From: Perkinsus olseni
Taxonomy: Eukaryota > Perkinsozoa > Perkinsida
Assembly: GCA_013115125.1 (NCBI GenBank)
Contig: JABANN010000439.1
Coordinates: 1-28,973, forward strand
Reading direction: 5' to 3'
DNA length: 28,973 nt
Shown here: positions 9,501-19,636 of the stretch, piece by piece
Numbering within the stretch: the stretch's first letter is position 1
Layout: each line of letters starts with the position of its first letter
The notes under the pieces: model-generated
Databases searched by the model: none
What the model saw: the letters and a program-made list of their open reading frames with translations, nothing else
Told to the model about the DNA's origin: nothing
Made by a program: the position numbers and the translations under genes

Positions 9501-10178
9501 TTAGTGGGGCTCCTGTGGTAGGGGGGCTCCCGAGAGGAACGAACTTGAGAGAGTTGAGTGTGGTCCTTGAAAATGGTCGTAATCCTTCGTGTATTCGAAA
9601 GAGTAGCCGAGAGCATATACTTCGAGCAAGGTGTTAGTGAGCGTGACATTGAGGCCCAGGGGAGCTTTCAGGGCTGTCCACGTCAGCAACATCGGCACAG
9701 TGTGCAGGCCCTCGCTCACGGGTCCCAAAAGTATATCCTCGCTGAGCGTTACTTCCAAGACGTCAAGCTCGAGAGAGTCTGTCTCCATGAACCATAAGAC
9801 CGACTCGTCGTTGCTCAGGATTGCCACCTCTGTCCATAGTCTGTTGCGAGTCTTCAGCACCACTGACCCTTGTGCACAGTACTGCAGCTGAGACGCCAAA
9901 CTAACCATACCACACCAAACGTATCGTTCCAGGGTGAGGTTCTCAACCGATACTTGAAGTACCGAAGGGAGATTATATGAAAGAGTTAAGAGAGTGCCGA
10001 TGTACGAAAGTCCGCTAGCCACTGTTAGCGCGGACAGCAGGGCCCATACGGCCAGACGAAACCGAGACCTCTTCGCGTCGAGTGCCTCTTTGAGAACTCG
10101 CCGCAGGTCCCTCCGAGGCTTGCCTGCCACCGGCTTCGACCATCGGAGGAACCCAGAAGGGGTATCGAGAGGGTCGTG
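9501..10178 (-). CDS. Family member B: single-pass membrane glycoprotein-like
   Basis: The frame is open from 10178 to a stop at 9501. It starts HDPLDTPSGFLRWSKP, then a basic stretch (RRDLRRVLKEALDAKRSR), one membrane span (about WALLSALTVASGLSYIG), and an outer domain with SYNLPSVLQVSVENLTLERYV, WCGMVSL, QYCA, NRLWTE and N-V-T-L. The basic segment before the span predicts a type II topology (N-tail inside). N-E-N-L-T and N-V-T are N-glycosylation sites. No in-frame ATG precedes the conserved N-terminus, so the first codon is probably on an upstream exon or lost. A tail like that of D (SPTKVTDSPVNGY) is present just beyond, in another frame. Function unknown. Confidence 0.65.
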   Translation of the reverse strand, partial: HDPLDTPSGFLRWSKPVAGKPRRDLRRVLKEALDAKRSRFRLAVWALLSALTVASGLSYIGTLLTLSYNLPSVLQVSVENLTLERYVWCGMVSLASQLQYCAQGSVVLKTRNRLWTEVAILSNDESVLWFMETDSLELDVLEVTLSEDILLGPVSEGLHTVPMLLTWTALKAPLGLNVTLTNTLLEVYALGYSFEYTKDYDHFQGPHSTLSSSFLSGAPLPQEPH

Positions 10179-11702
10179 TCAATTGCGTCGGTGAGGATAG
10201 ACAGGTGAACAACTTGGTCAGGGCGACGGGTGACACGGGCTGTCTCACGCCACCTCCTCGACAGCACTGGTCGATCATGGCTGGTTCGATAGAGTATCAC
10301 CGGAGCGCAAATAGCTCTAAAACTAGCTCAGTCAAGCAGTGGGCAGCCTCCGACCCAGAGATGGTCTGATTGGACCCTATTGGCGAGGATGGGGCGCGAT
10401 GAGTGACCAAAGCAGGGGAGACAGAGGCGTACGCATGCCCACAACTAGCCTCAAGCTTCACGAAATGATGTGAGATGAAGTGTTTATGAGGTTGGAGGGT
10501 TTGCGTTTCCGAGCAGGAGAAAGTTCAAAGCTCCGTGTGAAAAGTTCTGTCGTTCAAATCTTTGGTCTCGGAGATCGGGCCAAGCGCAACACCCCACCGG
10601 CCTCGGTAAGGTGGCGTGTGACGTGAACTCACTGCGGCGGTGATGGTGACGCGCGATGGTAAACTATGCCGAGCCCGAATGCCATCCCACACAGGGCAGT
10701 CGCAGTTCGACCGTCATAACTTGTGACGCATTCCGCGAAGACCATGGTTGGAGAATTTGTGAGCGTCACACCGTCCACTTTCATATGCTTGCACCGTTTG
10801 CGGAGGACTTGGCATTACTAGTCTGCTAGCGCGAGAGACTCAACAGGGACACGAAGTGTTATGGTGCGTACAAGCCTTCATCCTGGACTCAACGCTCGTT
10901 CGTCCGCTGAATGAAACATCTCCTTTGACTCCGAGGCTCGGCCATTGACCGGTCTGTGCAGCAAGAACCTCTAATATGAGATATTCAGCTTTCCATCAGA
11001 GGCCGTGTGTGGATCTTTCGAAATCTAAAGCCCCGATGAAGTGTCTTCTCAAGCAATTTTTCTCTGGGCTGTAAGACCTTGAGTAATGTTTTGATCGACG
11101 CTTCTACTTATACATCATGCTGTACATTGCACAATCGCCACGGCTCTCAGCATGAAGGGCTCCGCCGGCTGTCATCACGCCAGTTCTACGCAATGGCTGT
11201 CTTCAAAAACTCTCCCGGTCGCTAGCTGCTGCAGAGTTCTTAGTATGAAGTCCTGCGCCTTATCCGTCCGTCGCTACATGCAGTCGTCTTTTGAATGCAG
11301 TGGAGCTGCTTTTGGACCCATTGCTAATCTTGATGGATGCCTCTACGATAAGCGGAGAGGGCAAGACAGCGTGTGAGTTTAGAGTCCAACGCCGACAGTA
11401 CGGCTTAGTCAGACTAACGTCGATGTACCTTTCTGTGGGGGGTCAGTTTAGCCTGTTGAGTAGGCCCTGTTCATCAAGCTAGGGATGCTGCTCTCAGAGG
11501 GAGGAGGCCATCGTGAGCCAGAGTACCTGGTTTGTCCCGATGGAACTTGTGGCTCACTTCTCGTAGACCTCAGGTGAAGAAACTGTGAGTTTTGCGCACC
11601 CGTTTGCCCTCACTGGACGTCTTCCGATTCGGCAGACTCAACAGGCAAAAACTCAATAGCGTGACAGCGCCACTAACCACATCACAACATGACGTGCAAT
11701 CA
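10179..11702. other. Long intergenic stretch, no gene supported
   Basis: This includes the upstream region of B and the 3' flank of the RSP4/6 gene. A motif at 10225-10254 is shared with the upstream region of C. Positions 11132-11150 match 3361-3379 at 18 of 19 bases, and 11371-11428 resembles 7221-7276. The open frames here are short and lack family features. Confidence 0.4.
10225..10254 (-). promoter_or_regulatory. Shared upstream motif of family member B
   Basis: On the minus strand this reads GTGGCGTGAGACAGCCCGTGTCACC, and the upstream region of C (19250-19288) has a GTGGGGTGAGAGACA.. CCCGTGTCACC counterpart. It lies about 50-75 nt before the first conserved codons in B. It may be a promoter or leader element, or simply ancestral sequence kept since duplication. 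Confidence 0.35.
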
Positions 11703-14700
11703 TCATTCTTCTTCCTCATCTCCACCCTCGCCATCATCACCAACCACCTCGGCCGGGAAAGGCTCCGGCTGCTCCTCGATGTCCGCTGCCTCCACCAACA
11801 CGACTGCTGGACCCTCGACAGGCAAAAGGGAGGGTTGGTCCCTGACAGGCAAAGAAGCCTTCCAGTTCGTATCAGCGGCGATCGCTCTCACTTGCGCACG
11901 CCGTAGCCAACATAGACGTTTGAGAGAACACCAGTACTCTGCTGAGCTATTGTTGCTGCTCCGGGCCATCTCAGCGACTCTACCGCCACTACCCCGGGAG
12001 AGCTGCTACCCTCGCCTGTTGTATACGATACCTGCAAGATTCCTGCGTTACGACATCATAAATCGCCTGCCGTCGTCCGTCGCTAGTCTTGTCATCTTGC
12101 CTAGTGTTACTTATTATGCGCCGATAGTCTTGCGCATGCGTGTGTAGCTCATTCCCCTCGGGAGAGTAAACTTAGACGGAAAAGAGTATAATGTCTGGGC
12201 ACTAGCTATAATCCATAGGATCCTTCTCACAGTCTCCCTCTGGCCTTAGGTCCCAAGTACGATCATCAATTGCGGAGCGAGCGGAGCAAGCGGAGCTCCA
12301 TTATGTCACATCGGATCATTTCGGGCGTGCGTGCGGATTATTTCTTTCCGGCCGAGGCGTACATGGAGACACGAAGCACATCGAAAGGATTCATTCCCGA
12401 GAAACGCTAGAGGTCCGCTCCAAGCTAAGATACATATTCACCTCACAGTGCCCATCCCTACTGGATCTCCCACGAGCCTTATCCTCCAACAGTCCATCGG
12501 ATCAACGGCCTCCTCCCCTTCCTCCACCTCTTCTACCGGCATTCCCGGCACCTGTCCATACTCGTACCAACCGCCATAATCACGCAGCAAAAACACGTGC
12601 ATGTGCGCTATATTGCCGACCATCTTCGCTGCTCACTAACTACCAATCATCCCGCATCTTGCACGCGCGTGAATGAGTATGCGCTCTAGATCGCGCCATA
12701 GCATCTCATTATCGATCAACTCCCCTCGAGTCCGGTTTTCCACTCTTTTAGCCCCATCTCAAATGGCCACACTGTACTGAGTTGAAGTCAGCACGCGTCA
12801 CCTGGATCCTGGAGTCCGCCGCTATCGAGGTGAAGCGCTCGATGGGAGGGTCTTCGGTCGCCAACTGCTCCAACCTATTACTCAGCAGCTCCATCGCCTC
12901 TTCCTAAGACGACCTCGGATGCGCCGCCTTCTGGCAGTGTCACCAACCTCCCCTTCCTGGGGCTCCGGCAAGTCTGCTGGATGCTGCGTCCGGCCACTGC
13001 GAAGGAGATACGGTCGAGCATGCACCCACTTGTCTTTGGACAGCAGCTCCTGAGGGCGCACTGCGATCAGCAAAGGCAGAAACACTTGAGAGCAAAGGGA
13101 CCGTCGTGTAGAAGCTGTTATTCACTGAATGATGGAGCACGGTAGTGGTAATAATATATACGACCTAGGTTCCAAAGACATGCCATTCCACCACGCTGGA
13201 ATGAGCGCAGCGGACGTGCTTATCGGCAGAACAGGATACCAATAATACGACGCTGAGCGTCGCCAAGGTCTACCGCATTGGAACCAGTATCGGTACCCTG
13301 CGGAGCGTTGGCCGCGGCACAGCACCGCATAATCAACGGAGGAATCTCCCGAGGGCAGATGATAAACAGGAAATAATAGAAGGTTCCACGGTATATCCAT
13401 CTGCTACCTGCGGCGAAGGAATCTCGAAGCCCTCACTACGGATAACGTCGCCGTGAATGAGCTTCTCGAGGCCGCCCAAAGATTCCTCATCCTGCAAGAA
13501 GGTAACTGTAGACTGGCCGATGACCGAGGCACTGACCTCGGGGGTTGCAGTCCACTCGCCTTCGATCGCCAGAATCGACGCTGCACTGATACGAGCTATG
13601 ACGCTGCGAAGGTACTCCCTGAAAAGCAGCGGGTTGTGGAGCTCACACGAGCATTTCATCAGCAAGCCCGAGTTAACCCGGGGAATTTGACAACCCTGGG
13701 AGAGATCGGCCCGCCCTTACTCCTCCGATGCTTCGAAAGGCGGCCACTGTCCACACGCGCCGTCGTCCATCCTCCTACTGAGGTCCCCCGTGAACAGCCT
13801 TTTGCACGAGCGTGAGGCCTCGAGAAGTCGCGGGGTGATCTGAACCGGCAGTCGTTCGGTGTTGCTAGCTTAGCCACGCATCTGACCTGTGGAAGCTCCA
13901 CCCAGGCGTTCGCGGAGGTGATATCTTGGACCACAAAGTAGGTATAGAGATTGGCCCCCGGACGGCCGCGCACTTCTGGTGCTGTGAAGATCCTGAGGTC
14001 ATGACAAGCCTAGGCAGAGAGAAATGATACCCTATCAGCTTCCTCTGCTTCTTCCACCAGCCTGTATAGGGACCACGCTCTATGACGCAGCATACAGTAC
14101 AGAACAGCCGAGAATGAGTCCCAATCGGGAGAGTACTAACAGTCAACACTTCGAAAGAATGAAGGAGTTAACCGTTGTTATGCGACAAAGCGAGTAAATG
14201 GGTAGCGGCACCAACAGCGAGACAGACCGAGTGGCGGCTTACTCTTCGGCCTCCTTGACATTCTTCGGAGCTTCCTCTTCTGGCAGCGCCGGCAGTAGAG
14301 CCTCAGCGATGTAGTAATCTTGTGAGCCAGTCGCTGAAGTGTGTAGCAAGCGATCGAATGAGAGTAAATACCACATCCGATGTAGTCTAGCTGGTTAGGA
14401 TTCGTGGCTCTCACCCACGCGACCGGGGTTCGAGTCCCCGCATCGGAACTTTTACCATCGATCGGTGACTAATAATGCGCGGTAGTGTAAAGTGATGCGA
14501 ATGTTACACACCCCTGAAACACCAATTGACCGCACGCGCGCGGGGGCTCCGATTCCCAGTTCGCCTGAGCTAGCCACCAAAGGCAGCTGTTGAATACTAC
14601 TCAATATCTTGCCCCAGAATCTGAGCATCTTAGCATCGTTCCCAAGCTTTCCTGCCAGCTCCCTCATCCTGTTAGTCAACAGTACTATCTCCGCCTCTCC

Positions 14701-15049
14701 GCCGATACTCAATCCTGAGAGAAGACAACATTCCTGCCAAGGCTAAGCGGGCGGCTCATGTAGCTCACCCGCGATCTCGAGAGCAGCTCGGGTGGTTGGA
14801 TTGCAAAGGACGTCCTCGGAAGGGATTGGGCACTCAATTACAACGCCCGGTTTCGAACCAGCCGATCTCTCGTCTTCCAAGAACTTCACGAACTGCCTGG
14901 CTTTAGCCTGAAGGGCGCGCAATCAACTCCCGTCGAAACGGCGCCGCTGTGAGCGAGTATCGCCAGATCCGGACCCTCGCCGATTATCGCTACAACCGCA
15001 CGCTCGTGGGACTTCTGACCTGTAGCTCCTCCTCTGCCTTCTTCTGCAT
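11703..15049 (-). CDS. Radial spoke head protein RSP4/6 homologue, 12 exons
   Basis: Twelve exons give 465 residues: 15049-15020, 14907-14769, 14714-14601, 14333-14243, 13992-13887, 13839-13721, 13618-13408, 13049-12948, 12903-12802, 12551-12447, 12031-11892, 11841-11703. All introns are GT-AG and all phases agree. RSP4/6 proteins form the radial spoke head that signals to the central pair of the motile axoneme; Chlamydomonas RSP4 is about the same length. Family blocks in order: RFWGKIL (88-94), DYYIAE (100-105), YFVVQDITSANAWVELP, LFTGDL, EYLRSVIARIS (201-211), WVHARPYLL..GRTQHP, CWRIRLVGDP, ESLRWPGAATIA (391-402), NVYVGYG (411-417), and an acidic EEQPEP tail ending in EEEE. The start ATG gives MQKKAEEELQ; the frame is open further up to an AG at about 15110, so extra N-terminal residues are possible. 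Intron sizes run from 44 to 415 nt. Confidence 0.9.
14376..14447 (+). tRNA. tRNA-Glu (anticodon CTC)
   Basis: Acceptor arm TCCGATG pairs perfectly with CATCGGA. The D-arm is the usual TAGTCTAGCTGGTTAGGA of tRNA-Glu. The anticodon stem CGTGG/CCACG closes loop CTCTCAC, anticodon CTC (reads GAG). The T-arm CGGGG-TTCGAGT-CCCCG is perfect. The gene lies inside intron 3 (14600-14334) of the RSP4/6 gene, on the opposite strand. Confidence 0.95.
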
Positions 15050-15380
15050 CGACGTGTCGGAGGTAGTCGGGTATAAGTCTTTGACGTATCTAATGGGTTC
15101 AGGTACTACCTAGATACTGAGCGAATGCATAATGGGAGCGAAGACAGACCCACACTCGAGGATGAGATGGAGCGCTCCCAACGCGACAGACGGAAATTAG
15201 GACGCGTTACAGATCCGTGTAGAGATAGAGCCCCTAAAGCCCTATCCATGTGGTGCTGCTGCAAACTAAGAAAATTTCAAGCATACTCGAGCAACTGTGC
15301 GAACATCTACAGTGACGCGACCACGCTGTAGCGCTCTTCACTACTAATACGAGGCAAGCAACGAGCGATGCGCCATCTCC

Positions 15381-17546
15381 CTACCTGCTGATCTCTTCGA
15401 TGTAGGTCGACACATCCCCCTTCAATTTGCCACTATCCTTCCTCCTGGCCATCTCCGCCAGGACTCTACTGATGTGCTCAGCCACGCCACCACTAACCCC
15501 TTCAGAGGGATTCTGGGCACTGCAGCCGAAAACTCTCTCCTGCAGCTTGTGCATTGCCGAGTGGTCGCTGCCGAGGCCCGCGGAAGTGTCTATCTGCATA
15601 CGTGCCAATAGCTACAACGGATAAAAATGACGGCCCTGGGAATTGAACCCGGACCCTCCAACACTACACCGGCGACCAATACCACTGAGGATGAAAACAG
15701 GGATTAACTTCCATCCATGTCCATCAGTGCGTAAAGCTCCTCCTTGGTATCGACTGTTCGATCCAAGTTTGAGCGACAGTTCTTCATTGGACCTTTCTAA
15801 GCGGACATGGCAGGGGTCCTCCTCGGCTGGTGATGATGATGGCCGCTCCTGATCTCCGCCTGCTGCACGGCGATTCTCATCGCCTCTAGCCTTGCTTGAC
15901 CCTCTCGGGGGCCTCTCAAGTGCTTGGTATAATCGTAGGCCCGATGCTCATCTCCAAAACTCAATCGCTTGCCGCGCCCAGTGAGCTGGGACTGGTGTCC
16001 AGTACTACGAGAAAATGGATCGCATATGGACAGACCGGCCATGTAAATGCGCGACGATCTGTGAGACGGCGTTGATAGTCTCCGGTTTGCGCAATCCTAG
16101 AGTACCAACTTTTTCACAAATCCAAGGCGATTCTTCCCAAGTGGTATCAACTTCATCATTCTCCCAAAGAGCGCTCATCAAATGTTCTCCGGCGTACTAC
16201 TTTTCATCTGGCAAGGGAGAATATCTGGCCGTCGCACATGAGCCCTGTAAGTACGGTACTAGACACTGACTGCACAGTGGACCCTCAGAAATCGATAGAC
16301 CACCCGATTCTGCGTGAAGAGGGTCATCAGTAACCGATAGTCGCACCTCTCTGCCATTGAGCAGGTACTGGCCGGGGGCCTGCAACGGAATGGCTTTCAC
16401 TGCGCCTTCGGAAGCTGCTGTGATGACTGATTCAATCGATTTAGCAGCCAAGTAGCTCACTCAGATGAACCGTTGCTGGTCGTAGCTTAGCGCGAAAAAG
16501 CCGGAAAAGACTTCGATAATCCAGGTGAATCACACGAGACTCAATAAGATCGCTACTCTGTAACAACACGAACCCAACTGGAAGGAGCAATGCACCTCTC
16601 AATGGATGAGGAAAAATTTTCTCCGGCAAATAGCCCGCCAACCCCCCCCCTCACTATCTCTTACCTGTCGGTGGATGCGGCATATCGCAGAGAGATCGGG
16701 CCTCCGCTGTAGCAACTTCGATATTTTCGAGTCAACAGGATCGCCAGGGTGGGGCCGATAGGCCGGCAGAACCCCTTGGAGCCTTCTGTAGGGCGTGGTC
16801 GTTCTCATCTCCCGATAAGAGATCACCGTCGGCTTCTCGCCCGTAGTCTGTAGATCTGACCGAGAAGAACACCCACAGTGAGTCGTTTCTGACACCTCTA
16901 GCTGTGACATTACTAGTTGTAGAAATGGTTCTCCACGCTACTCTTAAGGCCGGCACGGACGCAACCCCGATCGCCTTCTCATTAGCATCTCGCAGATCAG
17001 ACCAATGCTCCGTAGTGAGACACCCTGGTGCCGAGAAAGAGCGAATCGAGGTTGATGGCAGGTCGATAAGGTGGCTGAAGATACTCCGTACGATGGATAC
17101 CGTAGCGCGAGGAAATGATCGAGAAAAGTACCACTTTTTCGGCAACACTGGCGTGGCCTTTGGACGAGCGAGGCGCTCAGCCCCTCTCGGTGTGATAGCA
17201 TACCAATCAACGACCACTGCCGAGGAGATGACGTTGATGCTCGATAAGGGTATCCGAAGGGTGTACGCACAGCGCTGGTCAACCTAAGCTGTCTCGGACC
17301 GGAACGAAGAGGGCGATCGGGTCTAACCTTGGAGCGTATCTTTATCTCGATCATGCCTGTATCATCGTGAATGGGTATCCTTAGTAGACTGGTCTTAACA
17401 CTAGCACCTTGCCACGGTCCATCTGCTTTCCACCGCACACACTTGGCTTAACTTGTTTCATGGTAAAAGTGACCGTATAAAACTTCGGTGAAGTACTCAG
17501 CTTTGGTATCGTCGATATTCAGAGCGCGATGCCCAACGATAGACAA
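15381..17546 (-). CDS. Unrecognised multi-exon gene
   Basis: Coding stretches linked by consistent phases are 17546-17453, 17422-17328, 17283-17085, 17024-16896, 16855-16665, 16557-16461 and from 16417 on. Their introns are mostly 40-60 nt with GT-AG ends (the first would be only 30 nt and skips an in-frame TAA, so it is doubtful). Fragments: KAEYFTEVLYGHFYHE, KTSLLRIPIHDDTGMIEIKI, VVVDWYAITPRGAERL, HWSDLRDANEKAIGV, LLQRRPDLSAICRIHR, IHLDYRSLFRLFRAKLRP. Later coding stretches are 15985 to about 15840 (GRGKRLSFGDEHRAYDYTKHL) and 15593-15381 (ending THYIEE-like STYIEEISR), but the joins between 16417 and 15593 are not settled. The alternating hydrophobic pattern of exons 2-3 could be a beta-sandwich such as a C2-like fold; this is a guess. 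The 5' end is unknown and may extend into 17690-18180. Confidence 0.5.
15628..15699 (-). pseudogene. Degenerate tRNA-like sequence
   Basis: On the minus strand a good T-arm (CCGGG-TTCAATT-CCCAG), a 3' acceptor strand GGCCGTCA and a TTTTT run (Pol III-type terminator) are preceded by a D-loop-like TCAGTGGTA. The 5' acceptor half does not pair and no sound anticodon stem forms, so this is a tRNA pseudogene or tRNA-derived repeat. It lies in the last intron of the unrecognised gene, on the same strand. Confidence 0.4.
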
Positions 17547-17689
17547 CTGAGTAAACCGCTGCCGTTAAATCCCTCGTTCAACAAGGTGATTTTGAAAATC
17601 ATAATCTATTCTGGAATTGATTTTTACACGTAAAATAAGTATGGTCGACCCTGAGTTTAAGAAATTGGCTATTATTCTAACAGGAATTA

Positions 17690-18120
17690 TTATAGAATTA
17701 TTGAACGACCGCAGACGATAGGTTTGCTCGGGTGACCTACACACAGCTCGGCTGCTGGGTGTGGTAGTGGGGCTGGTCGGGTAGCAGCACACTCGCCTTT
17801 GGAGGCAGTGGACGAAGTAGAAGTTACGGCGTGGTCGTTGCTGCCATCAAGTTGCATGAGGCCTCCGAGAGAGTCCGACGGCATGAATGGACAAAGAAGA
17901 GTGACTGCATCGAGGCGATTTTCGCGGCGCGCGCAGAAGAAAATGTGCCTGTCGGACTCGAGATAGTAAACTTGAAAACTTGCAATACTTTGAGCCACGA
18001 ATCATGAGAACAGACTCTATAGATCTCCTCTGAGAGAGCTCCCAGGGTCGTCTCCCATGCATTTACTTCAATCCTGCGAGCTGTCCTGAAATTCAAGATC
18101 AGTCGGGTGAACACTTCCAC
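17690..18120 (-). CDS. Possible coding exon(s), unassigned
   Basis: Two overlapping minus-strand frames each read like protein over part of this stretch: TARRIEVNAWETTLGALSEE (after an acceptor-like AATTTCAG at about 18080) and then YLESDRHIFFCARRENRLDA in the next frame. Joining them needs a frame change near 18000 that no convincing intron explains, so it may be a damaged or misread gene, or the 5' part of the gene at 15381-17546. A perfect donor (AAC|GTAAGT) lies at about 18136. No family recognised. Confidence 0.25.
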
Positions 18121-18449
18121 ACGTTGAAATTGCTACTTACGTTGAGATGAATGGCTACAATTTCAACGGATTCAGTCCGCGCCTGTTATAACGGCATCGT
18201 CTACTCCTGAACTACGCCACTTGTCCCATTATAGGCCACACCTCGTCATAGCCTCGGCCGTCCTAGGATGCTTCAGTGGCAGTGGAATCGATGAGCTCCA
18301 CAGATCAACTTCCAACGAGACACACCGAGAGAGAATGAAAAGTCGGCTACTTGCCTCCAAAGGCGTATTAGATAAATATTTTCATCGAAAATAGACAGGC
18401 GAACTCTTGGGGCTGACACCAGTAGACACGACCCGAGTGACTGCTGGCC
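18121..18449. other. Intergenic, no gene seen
   Basis: Nothing convincing was seen apart from the donor-like GTAAGT near 18136. Confidence 0.4.
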
Positions 18450-19238
18450 CTAAGCTTCTAGCCCGGACACCATGACCTTGTCAGCAGCCGCTGACTGGGG
18501 AGTCAGTGACTTTAGTAGGGTTCCCGAGGTGGGCGACAAGTTCGAGAGAGCGAAGCGTGGTCCTCGAAGATCGGGGAACTCTTCCCGGTACCAGAAATAG
18601 CCACCAAGAGCATGAAGTTCGAGAAGGCCATTCGCAAGCGTCAGGTTGGTACCTTGGGGGCCCATAGGAGCTCCAGCCGCTAGAGTGATCGGTAGAATAT
18701 GTAGGCTCTCGCTCATGGGTGCCACCGCCGTATCCCCGACCATCGTCAAGACGGCGATCGATCCGGTATCTTCGAGAGAGGTTGTCTTGTTGAACCATAA
18801 GAATGATTTACCACTGCGGATTGTCATCTCCGTCCACATTCTGTTGTGAATTTTCAAATCTATCGTCCCTCGTGCACAGTACTCCATTCGAGAATCTAAT
18901 GTTACCATACCACACCAAACGCATCGTTCCAGAGTAAGTTTCTCCACCGATATGTCGAATACCGAGGGGAGATCATATGAAATAGTTAGAAGAGCGCCAA
19001 TGTACCAGAGACCGCAGGCCAATGTTAGTCCAGACAGAAGAGCCCACATTGCCAAGTGATACCACGACTTCTGCTTGACACTCGTCAATATGTCCTGTAA
19101 AGTCCGTGGCGGCTTCTCTGGCGCCGGTCGTGACCACCGGAGAAACCCAGAAGGAGTATCGGGCGTCCATACCCAACGTTCGGCGGCAGATGCTCCGGCA
19201 AAAGAAGGCGAGTCACCCTTAGAGATGCAGACGGGCAC
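18450..19238 (-). CDS. Family member C: single-pass membrane glycoprotein-like
   Basis: The best preserved member. From GTG at 19238 there are 262 codons; no in-frame ATG exists between the nearest upstream stop and the conserved region, so the true start is unresolved. Residues about 27-38 hold DTPSGFLRWSRP. A basic and polar segment (KPPRTLQDILTSVKQK) precedes one membrane span (about 61-85). The outer domain has SYDLPSVFDISVEKLTLERC, WCGMVTL (Cys 109), EYCARGTIDLK (Cys 121), NRMWTE, FNKT and NLTL glycosylation sites, then a LHALGGYFWYREEF block. Near the C-terminus a D-like tail (NPTKVTDSPVSGC) is present in another frame. Topology is probably type II. No known family is evident and I infer only a surface or endomembrane location. 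Confidence 0.7.
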   Translation of the reverse strand: MPVCISKGDSPSFAGASAAERWVWTPDTPSGFLRWSRPAPEKPPRTLQDILTSVKQKSWYHLAMWALLSGLTLACGLWYIGALLTISYDLPSVFDISVEKLTLERCVWCGMVTLDSRMEYCARGTIDLKIHNRMWTEMTIRSGKSFLWFNKTTSLEDTGSIAVLTMVGDTAVAPMSESLHILPITLAAGAPMGPQGTNLTLANGLLELHALGGYFWYREEFPDLRGPRFALSNLSPTSGTLLKSLTPQSAAADKVMVSGLEA

Positions 19239-19249
19239 GGCGTGACAGG

Positions 19250-19288
19250 GACGGTGACACGGGGCCCCAATTGTCTCTCACCCCACTT
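19250..19288 (-). promoter_or_regulatory. Shared upstream motif of family member C
   Basis: On the minus strand GTGGGGTGAGAGACA is followed by CCCGTGTCACC, the same pair of blocks as upstream of member B (10225-10254) but with a longer gap. A stop codon lies inside it in the frame of C, so it is not part of the coding sequence. Confidence 0.35.
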
Positions 19289-19291
19289 GCT

Positions 19292-19636
19292 CTATCTTCT
19301 CTGGTCGTAGACTTCACAATCCTTCGAGGGCCCTGTATAATAAACAGTGGGTGTACAACCTCGCTCTCTGAGCGCCACAGTGAGCGCTCGACCCTCGGGC
19401 GCCCAGAGAGCGAGGTTGCCTTGAGTCTCGAGGGGATTCAACAACGTACGCTTGCTAGCGACGATAAACTGCCCTTCTGCACTATAACTCAGTACAGTGT
19501 GGCTATTTGAGACGGGGCTCAAAGAAAGGTGAAACCGGACTCGAGAGGAGTTCGGGAAAACTGATCTAGTTGTTGGATTCATGGTGAACGTATGTTCCAT
19601 AGCATGACGAGGAACGCACGGATTCACTGGGACCAA
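19292..19636 (-). CDS. Unassigned open frame
   Basis: A 114-codon frame reads like an outer-domain fragment, with NPTTRSVFPNSSRVRFHLSL and SAEGQFIVASKRTLLNP. It has Asn-Xaa-Ser/Thr sites and alternating hydrophobic residues. The first in-frame ATG is 42 nt into the frame (HAMEHTF). It lies just upstream of member C on the same strand but is not similar to A-D. It may be an exon of a gene whose other parts I cannot place, or chance. Confidence 0.28.
   Translation of the reverse strand: MVPVNPCVPRHAMEHTFTMNPTTRSVFPNSSRVRFHLSLSPVSNSHTVLSYSAEGQFIVASKRTLLNPLETQGNLALWAPEGRALTVALRERGCTPTVYYTGPSKDCEVYDQRR

Noticed and set aside
11592-12147. Two plus-strand Ser/Pro-rich frames
   Set aside because: They are antisense to the last two exons of the RSP4/6 gene.
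16904-17287. 127-codon plus-strand frame
   Set aside because: It is antisense to exons 3-4 of the unrecognised minus-strand gene, which have consistent splice phases.
17990-18010. Spliced-leader-like TGGCTCAAAG on the minus strand
   Set aside because: Only a few bases match the dinoflagellate/perkinsid leader and no leader-RNA gene structure follows.
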